Assembly: GCA_964411505.1 (NCBI GenBank)
Contig: CAYPLH010000016.1
Span: 1-64,000 of the forward strand
Length of the DNA stretch: 64,000 nt
Direction: 5' to 3'
DNA from: CAYPLH01 sp964411505
GTDB lineage: Bacteria > Bacillota > Clostridia > CAYPLH01 > DUMO01
The number at the start of each line of letters is the position of its first letter. The stretch's first letter is position 1. Position numbers and translations under genes: made by a program. Shown piece after piece: positions 1 to 7,845 of the stretch. The notes below the pieces were generated by a model. The model ran no database searches and had not been told where the DNA came from. It was given only the letters and a program-made list of their open reading frames with translations.

Positions 1-123
1 CTAAAAATTAGCCTTGTTCTGCATTCTCTTTTTTAAGGGGGCTGTGAATAGTAACGGAAGCAAACATTAACTTTTATAATGTTTTTATAGAGTTTTATAA
101 GTTTTGTATAACGGTGCTCTTTC

Positions 124-912
124 TTGAATATGATACGAATCAGAAAATCAAATCAAAGCAGAACTCTTGCAAAGAGGACTGCACCACATCCCAATGTAAA
201 CCGCCCCTTAAATCCTTCGACTTTAAGAATCAAGCTCTGTTTATTTTTGATTATAGTTACTTCATTATTTGTGGTTATGATAGGCGGAAGCACTTATGTA
301 AGGAATGTTTCTGGTAACTACGCTATAAGTTTCATTGACTTTATTAAATACAAAAACATTACTTATAAAGGAATGGAAAATGCAATCGTATCTCACAGTA
401 ATTTAATTGATAAGAGGATTGGAACTGTAGAGTTTATGCTTGGTCCAATAGTATCAAATCTTGATTACAGAGCCAGAAACAATGATGCAGCTTACCGGCC
501 TAAAGGCACACCTATATATTCAATTGAGGGCTTATCAAGTAAAGAGTTTATAGCTGTTAAAGATAAAAGCGTAGTTAATGGATACAAGATATATATTAGT
601 GATGATGTTGATTATAAATGGCTTTTTAAAGATCTTCCCAAGGACAGTGTTACAGAAATAAGCTTATATTACCGCTATCATGAAACGTCTGAAGGATTTT
701 TGGTTAGCGATCCCATACTAACCATCACAAAAAAAGAAGATATTAGTAAGCTCATAAGTCTTTTAGAAAACGGTAGCAAAGACGAAAACTACAAAAGTAA
801 TAATGATTTTAAATATTATAGGGCAGTATTCCATACCGGTGAAATCATTTCTTATGATTTCACAATAAGAGACGATCTTGCAATCTTACTCTTGTCTCAA
901 TGGGAGGAATAG
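124..912 (+). CDS. Membrane-anchored hypothetical protein
   Basis: This 262-residue protein is not recognised. It starts with TTG at 124 (an in-frame ATG follows at 130). A basic N-terminal region is followed by one hydrophobic segment at about residues 36-56, which suggests a type II membrane anchor. The remaining 200 residues are a mixed-charge ectodomain without cysteines or an evident catalytic motif. The stop lies just before the ATG of the next lipoprotein-like reading frame at 915, so the two were probably co-transcribed. The downstream partner is broken, so this gene may be the surviving half of a two-gene envelope operon. Function unknown. Confidence 0.6.
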   Translation: MNMIRIRKSNQSRTLAKRTAPHPNVNRPLNPSTLRIKLCLFLIIVTSLFVVMIGGSTYVRNVSGNYAISFIDFIKYKNITYKGMENAIVSHSNLIDKRIGTVEFMLGPIVSNLDYRARNNDAAYRPKGTPIYSIEGLSSKEFIAVKDKSVVNGYKIYISDDVDYKWLFKDLPKDSVTEISLYYRYHETSEGFLVSDPILTITKKEDISKLISLLENGSKDENYKSNNDFKYYRAVFHTGEIISYDFTIRDDLAILLLSQWEE

Positions 913-914
913 CG

Positions 915-1594
915 ATGATGATTAAGCGGTTAATGGCAACATCTATTGCTACATTGACGATCTTACTTTTATTTAGCTGCTCTTACGAACTAGGAAATAA
1001 TATAAATTACCTGCCGGAAAGCAATCCATGGGTTAAAAATGGAATTGAAGTTACTCGTGAGTATTTAAACACGAAGCACGCCCAATATTATTACCTCGCA
1101 GTAAGGTGTATTATGAGCAAAGCTTTGCGTCGGATTTATGCAAGAATAATCCTGTAATCTTCAATAATCTACTACTGATTCCAACGGAAGACAATCTATT
1201 CTGTTTTGATAAAACCAATGGAAATTTCTTATACCGGATACAAGGATATAGCTTCAAACACGCTTTATGGAGAGGATGGTACAATTATTACTGCATGGTT
1301 TACACGTCAGGCAGCAGCCTGTACATATGCAGTAATGGACAAATTGAATGTTTCTCTGATGAAAGATAGAAAAATGAGACCTGAAATTTAAACACAACCT
1401 TTTTTCAAATTTTTCGTAAATGATTTTGGGAAAGTCAAAAAAAAAATATCTTTTAAGGTATGCAGTTTATTAATAGAAGCCTTTACATAGGTGTTGGATT
1501 AGGATTCCAGCCAGATTTCCTGAATGATAGAATTTTCTGTATTTATTTACGTCATAAAAAGGTATGGGCAATTAATTTGCAAGAGCCTAAATAA
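915..1594 (+). pseudogene. Decayed lipoprotein with PQQ-like beta-propeller repeats
   Basis: The frame from ATG 915 opens with a signal peptide and lipobox (LLLFSCS, Cys as lipidation residue) and ends at 1157. Another frame (about 1106-1369) then continues with propeller-type strands such as NLFCFDKTNGNFLYRI. A third piece (1460-1594) reads RIFCIYLRHKKVWAINLQ and stops. Blade-like hydrophobic/aromatic strands in successive frames, with stops between them, are what frameshift decay of one propeller lipoprotein would leave. The intact protein would have been an extracytoplasmic surface lipoprotein. The exact order of lesions is not resolved. Confidence 0.55.
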
Positions 1595-1622
1595 TTAATA
1601 ACCAAGCTTTGCCAAGTAAAAG

Positions 1623-1834
1623 AATGATAATGATGTAAAAAATGTGGTCGAGCCAGACATAACTATTGTTTGCGACAGCTCTAAGCTCGATGAGAAAGGT
1701 TGTAAAGGTTCTCCTGATTTGGTTATTGAAATACTATCTCCGTCGACAGGTAAAAATGATAAACTCATAAAATTCAATAAGTATGAAAAAGCAGGTGTAA
1801 AAGAGTATTGGATTGTTGAACCAGACCAGAAGTG
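1623..1834 (+). pseudogene. Uma2-family gene, 5'/middle fragment
   Basis: The frame reads VEPDITIVCD, then a PDLVIEILSPST block, then AGVKEYWIVEPDQK. These are the central conserved blocks of Uma2 (DUF820) restriction-endonuclease-like proteins. The usual N-terminal third is missing; a stop at 1617 closes the frame upstream. After DQK the sequence changes abruptly to unrelated coding and stops. The missing C-terminal part is found at 7456-7630 and begins with the same 42 bases. Bases 1861-1929 in another frame (NDQGYIFALQT) look like one more scrap of the propeller gene upstream. Confidence 0.75.
1790..1831 (+). repeat. 42-bp direct repeat, left copy (pairs with 7456-7497)
   Basis: Bases 1790-1831 are identical to 7456-7497. 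Both copies fall inside Uma2 coding sequence and in the same codon phase. Upstream of the left copy the Uma2 frame continues backwards; downstream of the right copy it continues forwards. Confidence 0.85.
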
Positions 1835-2095
1835 GTTTTATAACTCAGTTGTTACTGCAAAATGATCAAGGTTATATTTTTGCACTTCAAACAAGTCCAT
1901 ACACAGATGATGGTGATATTATAACTTAGGCTTTTGTTCACGCAGTACCAGTTAAGTCCATCATTTGACCCAACATATGTAAGTTTGTGCTTTTTTAAAG
2001 ATGGGTATCAATAAAATAAATCGTAAGATTCTTCCCCAATCTGTTTACTATTTAAAATAATTGTATATAATATAAACAGGGGGAGGTGAAGCAGT

Positions 2096-3136
2096 GTGTT
2101 TAGTAAGAATTTAAAATATTACCGTTTAAAGAATTCTATGACTAAGCGAGAATTAGCTAAACGACTTAATATCACTCCAATGGCTATCTCCAATTATGAA
2201 AACGGTAAACGGAAACCAAACATGGAACTACTTAAGCAAATGGCAAATGTGCTCGGAGTCCGAGTGGCGGATTTTTTAGCTGTCCGGAATGAAAAATTGA
2301 TATTTTGTCATGGTGAGTTTAGGAAAAACTCTACGCTTTCTATTACTCAACAGGAGTATATTCGGGAGTCTTTGGAAGAGTATATTAACCGATTCATGAC
2401 CATAGTTGAAATATTAGGTGGAGATGTTTTGCCAGATGCTCCGGTTACTAACATACTTGAAATTTCTGGCGATAGCGAAAGCGATGCTAAATCGTTGAGG
2501 AAACATTTGAATTTAGCTGTTGACGGTCCGATATATAATTTAACTGAAATTTTAGAAAACAAAGGTATCTTGGTATATACTTGCGAGATCGATAATGACA
2601 AGTTTTCCGGTATGAACGGCTTTGTCAACGGACGCCCGTACATTGTGCTCAATAAGAAAATGACTTCTGAAAGAAAAAGGTCAACCATTGTACATGAACT
2701 TTCTCATTTGATGTTCAAATGGTCAGAGGATATGGAGGAAAGCAAGGTTGAAGAGCTTTCAAATGCAATTAGTGGTGCGTTTCTTTTTCCAAAGACCGAT
2801 GCTATAAGGGAGCTCGGGATTCGTAGGACTAACATTTCAAAAGATATGCTGTTTGTAGCGCAGGAATATGGCATTTCTATGTTTTTGCTTGTTAAGCGTG
2901 CACAATTATTGAATATTATTTTTGTGCATTTAGCAAAAAGGTTTTATATTGCTGCCTCTTCAGCTGGTTGGAGAAAGAATGAGCCGACCCGTATCGATGA
3001 TGAAAGACCCACTTTATTTGAACAATTAGTGTATCGAGCTGTAAATGAAAACGAAATCAGTATACAAAAGGGAGCTGAACTACTCAAAGTCCCATATGAT
3101 GAAATTGTTTCCCATTGCTGCTTCATGGAGGTCTAA
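2096..3136 (+). CDS. XRE-family HTH / ImmA-IrrE metallopeptidase fusion
   Basis: This 346-residue protein starts at GTG 2096 behind a strong GGGGGAGGTG site. Residues 6-60 form a Cro/C1 helix-turn-helix (KRELAKRLNITPMAISNYE). Residues about 130-250 are an ImmA/IrrE (COG2856) zinc peptidase with HELSH at 200-204, where the two His are expected to bind zinc and the Glu to be catalytic. Family members repress transcription and cleave regulators or partner proteins in mobile elements and toxin-antitoxin loci. The stop is two bases before the start of the PIN-domain gene, so the pair is translationally linked and this is the likely antitoxin/regulator. It lies within the segment bounded by the split Uma2 gene. 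Confidence 0.85.
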   Translation: MFSKNLKYYRLKNSMTKRELAKRLNITPMAISNYENGKRKPNMELLKQMANVLGVRVADFLAVRNEKLIFCHGEFRKNSTLSITQQEYIRESLEEYINRFMTIVEILGGDVLPDAPVTNILEISGDSESDAKSLRKHLNLAVDGPIYNLTEILENKGILVYTCEIDNDKFSGMNGFVNGRPYIVLNKKMTSERKRSTIVHELSHLMFKWSEDMEESKVEELSNAISGAFLFPKTDAIRELGIRRTNISKDMLFVAQEYGISMFLLVKRAQLLNIIFVHLAKRFYIAASSAGWRKNEPTRIDDERPTLFEQLVYRAVNENEISIQKGAELLKVPYDEIVSHCCFMEV

Positions 3137-3138
3137 CA

Positions 3139-3642
3139 ATGGAGTATATAAGCAGCGATACAAATGTATGGATTGATTTTTTCGTTATTGGTTGTATTAA
3201 GTTACCATTCCGTCTACCATATACTTATGTAATGAACTCAGATGCTATTAATGACGAATTGTTGTCGCCGGGTGGACTGCGTGACGAATTGTTGCGATGC
3301 GGTCTTCTGAGCGTGGAACTCACGATCGAAGAGTTTGAATTTGCTGAAGAGTTTGGTCTATTATATCCACGACTATCTATTTATGACCGTATAGCATTGG
3401 CTATTGCAAAGGCAAGAAAAATCGTTTTATTGACAGGTGATGGCGCATTGCGTAAAGCAGCGAAGTGTGAAAATATTACTGTGATTGGCACAATAGGTAT
3501 CCTTGATAAATTGTTAGATGGCGATTACATAAATGAAGATGATTATAGATTTTGCTTGATGGAATTGCAAAAACGCAATGGTCGAGAGGTTAGATTACCG
3601 AAGAATGAAATTACTTTGAGATTTAAACGATTTAGTAAGTAG
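3139..3642 (+). CDS. PIN-domain-like protein, probable RNase toxin
   Basis: The start is ATG 3139 with GGAGGT at 3127-3132, giving 167 residues; the reading frame stays open further upstream. The N-terminus SSDTNVWIDF carries the first PIN acidic residue and Asn. Further acidic positions follow in YDRIALAIAKAR and in LLTGDGALRKAAK, the usual C-terminal PIN block. PIN proteins are metal-dependent ribonucleases and common toxins. The gene is two bases downstream of the XRE/ImmA gene, which fits a type II toxin-antitoxin-like operon in which an ImmA-type protein is the partner. A PIN-like maturation nuclease without toxin role is the alternative. Confidence 0.7.
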   Translation: MEYISSDTNVWIDFFVIGCIKLPFRLPYTYVMNSDAINDELLSPGGLRDELLRCGLLSVELTIEEFEFAEEFGLLYPRLSIYDRIALAIAKARKIVLLTGDGALRKAAKCENITVIGTIGILDKLLDGDYINEDDYRFCLMELQKRNGREVRLPKNEITLRFKRFSK

Positions 3643-3752
3643 ATTAAGGCACCCCGCTTGATCTCAGTTTCATTCACTATGTCGGTATTTCCGACTGACT
3701 GCTTAAGATGGCAAAGAGTACTATACAAGTTTTGAGTAAGGCAGGTATAACC

Positions 3753-4340
3753 ATGAGCAGAAAGAAGCAAAGAGTCAGATATGAACTTGACACCAGTGAC
3801 ATACGCCACCTATCGGAGGAAGAAATAAAGGCTATCCTTCGCGCTGCAGATGAACTTATTTCAACTGGTGGAAGGAGTATGCTTGCAAAAATCCTTAAAG
3901 GATCCAAAGATAAAAAGGTACTTGAGCATAGACTGGACAAATGTCCTGTCTATGGATACTACCGAGAGTTGACTTTGCAGGAAATAACCAATAGGATAGA
4001 TTGGATGATAAAGAAGGGCTTTCTTGAAATAGAATACAGGGACAGGCTTCCAATGCTTGTTTTCTCAGAAATCGGATGGGAGATTGAACGGGAAACCTAT
4101 GCGGAGGAACTGCTTCATAAGCTTACGAAGCTGCCGGAGGGCAAAGACTATAGCTTTGTTCAGGAGTTGAAGGATCGGAACAGAGGTATGATATTGCTAT
4201 TGATTGAGAAAATTAGGTTGACCGGTAATGCAAGGTTTATACCGTTGCTGAAAGCATGGAAGGAAATTGAGTACAAAAAGGTACAGGCTGAAATTCAAAA
4301 TGTAATAGATTATCTTATGAAGAACGGAACAATATTTTGA
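3753..4340 (+). CDS. RQC-minor-1 family DNA-binding protein
   Basis: The sequence around LRAADELISTGGRSMLAKILKG and the YGYYRELTLQEITNRIDWMIKKG segment match what I know of stand-alone RQC-minor-1 proteins, which are winged-helix domains related to the RecQ C-terminal RQC domain. ATG 3753 (195 residues) fits the family N-terminus MSRKKQRVRYELDT; an in-frame ATG at 3708 would add 15 residues. The role is presumed nucleic-acid binding in repair or RNA metabolism, but the biological function is not established. Neighbours on both sides are a TA-like module and gene scraps, so context gives little help. Confidence 0.65.
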   Translation: MSRKKQRVRYELDTSDIRHLSEEEIKAILRAADELISTGGRSMLAKILKGSKDKKVLEHRLDKCPVYGYYRELTLQEITNRIDWMIKKGFLEIEYRDRLPMLVFSEIGWEIERETYAEELLHKLTKLPEGKDYSFVQELKDRNRGMILLLIEKIRLTGNARFIPLLKAWKEIEYKKVQAEIQNVIDYLMKNGTIF

Positions 4341-4467
4341 TGAAACCTTTTACTATATTTCTGGATACACTTCAAATGGTACACCTTATGGAGTGACTTG
4401 GGATGAAGTGGACAATGATATTGAAAAGCTTAATCAACATAATTACTCAGAAGAGTTGCCTTTTTAA
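4339..4467 (+). pseudogene. Scrap of a small conserved protein (ETFYYISGYT...)
   Basis: The 42 codons open with DETFYYISGYTSNGTPYGVTW and end in a stop, with no usable start codon in frame. The block recalls C-terminal sequences of small uncharacterised Firmicute proteins (ETF-FIAGYTSGG-PYG-TWEE type). It overlaps the stop of the RQC-minor gene in another frame and is probably a leftover. Confidence 0.4.
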
Positions 4468-4584
4468 AGGTTTTTGGTAAGTGTGTGTACAAAATACCGT
4501 TTCATTGAAAAGGCGGTAGTTTTGTGATACATTATTTTGGAAGAGAATGTATAAGTTTAATAACAACGCAGCAAAAGTACTGCT

Positions 4585-4839
4585 GATGAGTGGTGGAATA
4601 ATTATGAATCTATGTCAAAGCAAGAGTAATATGGCTATATGAAAAAATCCCTTGAAAAAGGTTTGACACCGCAGTTTGCTCAAGATATAGATTTAGTCAG
4701 TACAATTATCAGCATATTTGAATATTTAATAAAAGAAAAGCAATATGAACAGGTCTTGGAACTGCAAGCATTAGTAAACACCCAGGAGCCTGAGGTTCTG
4801 GGCAGTGGAAAGAAGTACAAAAAATGTTGTGGGATATAA
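4585..4839 (+). pseudogene. Decayed SEC-C motif protein
   Basis: The frame reads DEWWNNYESMSKQE, meets TAA at 4627, and continues from ATG 4639 to end in VLGSGKKYKKCCGI. That C-terminus is the second half of a SEC-C zinc motif (normally CPCGSGKKYKKCCG), but the first CxC pair is gone, so it could not bind zinc in the usual way. The internal stop and missing ligands mark a pseudogene. An intact version would be a small SEC-C tail protein. Confidence 0.55.
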
Positions 4840-4898
4840 AGGGTGAAGATGAATGCAAAAACGCACAGGTGCATTATATGTATTGAGATAAATTAGTT

Positions 4899-6053
4899 TT
4901 ACGCGATAGTATTATGGTTTATACCACTGCTTTTTTGTGCAGTTTCCCAGGCCTGCACAACTTTATCCCTTTCGGTTATATCACATGAATAACCTAAAAG
5001 CAGAAAGCTGTGTCCGTCCCTTTTTGAGGCATTAAGATATTTTGTAAAAAATTCAGCAAGAGTTTCATTGTCACTCTTTCTTTTTCCCATGCTTCCATAA
5101 TATATTTTCCCAGCTTCTGCACATCTTTTCAGAATGTATACCATATCATGCTTGTCGGGGTTACCGAAATTGATTCCATATGCCAAAGGTTTATTTATGA
5201 AAGCTTCAAACAGATTGGGATTCTTTCCACAGTAATGTATATAGCCCCCGCCGAAATGCTCAAGTATTTTCATGGTGTACGGTACTACAAACTCTTCAAT
5301 ATGCTCTCTGGAAAGCAGAGTGGAAGTATCCTCACTTATTTTTAAGCCACCTCTTGACCTCGGTATTGCTAGACAGTTGTAGTGGGCTATTACATTGGAG
5401 GAATCCGGAATTAACCTGATGCATTCTTCCATACCCATTATTATTGCATGGGTGCAAAGCTCCAGCAAATGATGCACGAAACCGGGGTCATCATATATAT
5501 CATAGAATATTCTATTGCCATACACCAGATGGGCAGTATCGCAAGGTCCCTGCAGATCCATGGGAAACACTCTGCAAGGAGAGTCTTTCAAGAAATCGGC
5601 CATGTAAGACATATGCTCCAGACCTGCGCGGAATTCATCACTGATTTTAATATCTCCGATTTCCATCCGGGTAATGGTTTCTTTTGGGAGATTTTCCAGC
5701 AGCCATGGCATTTTATCTTCAAACAATGTCTGCCGGAGGCCAAACATGGTCGGATATATACCACATCCCATATTAGCCCTTAAGGAAGGTACGGCATCGC
5801 AGCTCCCGTTATATACGCCGAGTGTTCTTTTTAAACCATGGAGCAGCATTTTTTCAGAATCAAAATGTGTTTCCTTTGTATTATAGTCAGGATATCTCTC
5901 TTTCTGACAGGCATTAAGCGGACATGTCAGAAGCAATGGCTGCCGGTCGGTATTATTACCGTTCCATATTTCAATCTGGCGCTTTTCGGCTGTTTTGAAA
6001 ACGTCTCTTTTTTGTTCGAGCAAGTCCTTTATTTCGTATATAAGTCCGTTCAT
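4899..6053 (-). CDS. Uroporphyrinogen decarboxylase (URO-D)-like protein
   Basis: A 384-residue protein of URO-D/MtaA-like TIM-barrel type. It has a FPMDLQGPCDTAHLVYG substrate-pocket segment, an IHYCGKNPNLFEAF block near residue 275, and LAYGINFGNPDKHD near the end. No other haem-pathway gene is present, so tetrapyrrole synthesis is unlikely. URO-D-like proteins of this length are often seen beside sugar transporters and regulators in Firmicutes, with unknown substrates; some relatives are corrinoid methyltransferases. The gene is divergent from the AraC regulator at 6243, with 189 bases between them, so that regulator probably controls it. A paralogue is at 17596. Confidence 0.7.
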   Translation of the reverse strand: MNGLIYEIKDLLEQKRDVFKTAEKRQIEIWNGNNTDRQPLLLTCPLNACQKERYPDYNTKETHFDSEKMLLHGLKRTLGVYNGSCDAVPSLRANMGCGIYPTMFGLRQTLFEDKMPWLLENLPKETITRMEIGDIKISDEFRAGLEHMSYMADFLKDSPCRVFPMDLQGPCDTAHLVYGNRIFYDIYDDPGFVHHLLELCTHAIIMGMEECIRLIPDSSNVIAHYNCLAIPRSRGGLKISEDTSTLLSREHIEEFVVPYTMKILEHFGGGYIHYCGKNPNLFEAFINKPLAYGINFGNPDKHDMVYILKRCAEAGKIYYGSMGKRKSDNETLAEFFTKYLNASKRDGHSFLLLGYSCDITERDKVVQAWETAQKSSGINHNTIA

Positions 6054-6242
6054 TTATTGAGCCTCCTGTAGAACAAGTATTGCAATGATTGTATATCTTC
6101 TTTATTGTAAAATCTAATAATAAACCGGGATAAAGTTTGCATATATGGGGATTTTGTTTTAAAATATACTTATGGTTTCACTAAAATAATTGTTATTTTT
6201 GTTTTATGGTTATTGCAGCTATAGTAACAGGAGGCTTAAATA

Positions 6243-7109
6243 ATGATAAAGGACAGTATTGATTCCCGTAAAGCTTATTTTGACATAGATTTTGAAGTTA
6301 AGCATATAAAGACCAGAGGATCACAGATGATGGATATTCATTTTCATGATATCTTTGAAATATATATTGCATTGACTGACAATATAAAATACTTTGTCGG
6401 AAACAGGCTATACATTGTAAATAGAGGGGATATTTTTGTGTTTAACAATCTTGACCTTCACAGGTCGATAGTTCCACCGGATGTTGAATATGAGCGGATG
6501 ATGGTGCTATTTAAACATGAATATATTCAAGGTATGTCATCACCTGAGACTGATCTTCTTGAATGTTTCCTTAAACGGGGGCCGGATTTTTGCCACCATA
6601 ACACTCTTTCAAACAGCGAAATGCTTTCCTTTTCAGCGCTTATGAAAAAGGCCAGTTACTATTTAGGGAACAATGTTTATGGAAGTGATATATACCGTAA
6701 AACAACACTGGCAGAAATACTGCTGCTCGTAAATTCGGTATATTCAAGGCAGAAAAGGCAACTGTGCCATCCTCTTAAGGATGAATATAACAGAATAATG
6801 CCTGTAATAGAATATATACAGGATAATATTGATAAGGATCTGAGCCTTGACAGGCTGGCTGCAATCTTCTATTTAAGCAAATACCATATGGGATATCTTT
6901 TCAGGAATGCAACGGGGTTTACTATCAATAATTATATTATTAACTCAAGAATAATAAAAGCAAAGGAGCTTCTCAGTGATGGATGCAATGTAACAGATGC
7001 AGCATTTCTGGCAGGCTTTAATAATATAAGCCATTTTATCAGGACATTCAGAAAATTCACCGGGACAACTCCCAAGCAATATGCTTTTAAAAGTAGGGGG
7101 ACTATGTAA
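6243..7109 (+). CDS. AraC-family transcriptional regulator
   Basis: A 288-residue regulator. The N-terminal half (residues about 15-100) is a cupin-type sensor (MDIHFHDIFEIYIAL, GDIFVFNNLDLHRS). The C-terminal 100 residues carry two AraC helix-turn-helix units ending in AAFLAGFNNISHFIRTFRKFTGTTPKQY, the family signature. The start ATG 6243 follows AGGAGG at 6229. It probably senses a carbohydrate and controls the divergent URO-D-like gene. Downstream sequence is debris, so it is the last intact gene of the decaying patch. Confidence 0.9.
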   Translation: MIKDSIDSRKAYFDIDFEVKHIKTRGSQMMDIHFHDIFEIYIALTDNIKYFVGNRLYIVNRGDIFVFNNLDLHRSIVPPDVEYERMMVLFKHEYIQGMSSPETDLLECFLKRGPDFCHHNTLSNSEMLSFSALMKKASYYLGNNVYGSDIYRKTTLAEILLLVNSVYSRQKRQLCHPLKDEYNRIMPVIEYIQDNIDKDLSLDRLAAIFYLSKYHMGYLFRNATGFTINNYIINSRIIKAKELLSDGCNVTDAAFLAGFNNISHFIRTFRKFTGTTPKQYAFKSRGTM

Positions 7110-7181
7110 TTCTACAGTTTTATCCAAGGATCCAAGCCTGATGCAAATCAGGGTTGAAACCCGAGACAATTGCCTTTGCCT

Positions 7182-7343
7182 TTAAAGAATTCCAGGATAT
7201 GACATTTTTGCGAAAGCTGAAGATCGTTTCTTTTGGTAATCTGTAACACCCGATTTGTTAGTGGTACCAACTGTTGCAACAACTAACTTTTTGTGGACAT
7301 CAATTCCACAGCAGTTAGGAAAAACAATTTTCAGCAGAAACAT
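7182..7343 (-). pseudogene. IS110-family transposase, N-terminal fragment
   Basis: On the minus strand, ATG at 7343 begins MFLLKIVFPNCCGIDVHKKL and runs 53 residues to a stop. NCCGIDVHKK is the diagnostic start of IS110-type DEDD transposases, with the Asp as first catalytic acid. The rest of the gene (about 350 residues) is missing and the reading frame decays after residue 40. This is a dead insertion sequence remnant. Confidence 0.8.
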
Positions 7344-7352
7344 ATTCCTTTT

Positions 7353-7397
7353 AGTTTACTGTGTAGCAGACATTGACTGTCTGCTACACAGTAAACT
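7353..7397. repeat. Perfect 20-bp stem, 5-nt loop hairpin beside IS110 stub
   Basis: Twenty bases (AGTTTACTGTGTAGCAGACA) are followed by TTGAC and by their exact reverse complement. It lies 10 bases upstream of the transposase ATG, in the position of the IS110 non-coding end. There is no T-tract, so a simple terminator is less likely. Confidence 0.85.
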
Positions 7398-7455
7398 GGG
7401 AATTGTTTAAACAAAGATTAGTTTATGTGCTCTACGGCACACTTACTTGCACTTG

Positions 7456-7497
7456 AGCAGGTGTAAAAGAGTATTGGATTGTTGAACCAGACCAGAA
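7456..7497 (+). repeat. 42-bp direct repeat, right copy (pairs with 1790-1831)
   Basis: Identical to 1790-1831; see the left copy. The two copies are 5.67 kb apart and bracket the TA-like pair, RQC-minor, URO-D-like, AraC and IS110 remnant. Confidence 0.85.
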
Positions 7498-7630
7498 ACT
7501 TATTAGTGTATTTATATTGGATAAAGGCAGTTATGGAAGACCGGCAATATATACAGAGGATGATAAAATTAAAGTGTCTATTTTTATTGACCTTGAAATT
7601 AACATAAAGCCGGTTTTTGATATAGTATAG
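7456..7630 (+). pseudogene. Uma2-family gene, 3' fragment
   Basis: Reads AGVKEYWIVEPDQK, then LISVFILDKGSYGRPAIY, then KIKVSIFIDLEINIK, and stops at 7630. This is the C-terminal third of an Uma2 protein with no start. The first 42 bases duplicate 1790-1831. Joined at the repeat, the two fragments give one uninterrupted Uma2 frame, so they probably derive from one gene or from two very close copies. Confidence 0.75.
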
Positions 7631-7845
7631 TTTTGTAAATTCCCGGTCTAAATACAAGCGATGGAAAAGAAGGCAATTGCAAGGCTCAGTCAAGAACTCG
7701 ATAGTAAGTAAAAAAATTGATATTGTGGTTCTTATCCGCTTGTATTAATATGAACATAAAAAGTAAGCAAAACTGGTGTAAATGGGATTTAAGCATCCCA
7801 CTTACACAGGCGGAGACCTTTTAATAAGATTTCAGGAGTAAATAC

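Noticed and set aside
1790..7497. Calling the bracketed segment an integrative element with attL/attR
   Set aside because: No integrase, recombinase or transfer gene lies inside, and the repeat is within a protein-coding gene, so homologous recombination between Uma2 copies is an equal explanation.
7418..7693. Minus-strand 91-codon open frame
   Set aside because: It runs opposite the clear Uma2 3' fragment and has no ribosome-binding site or family resemblance.
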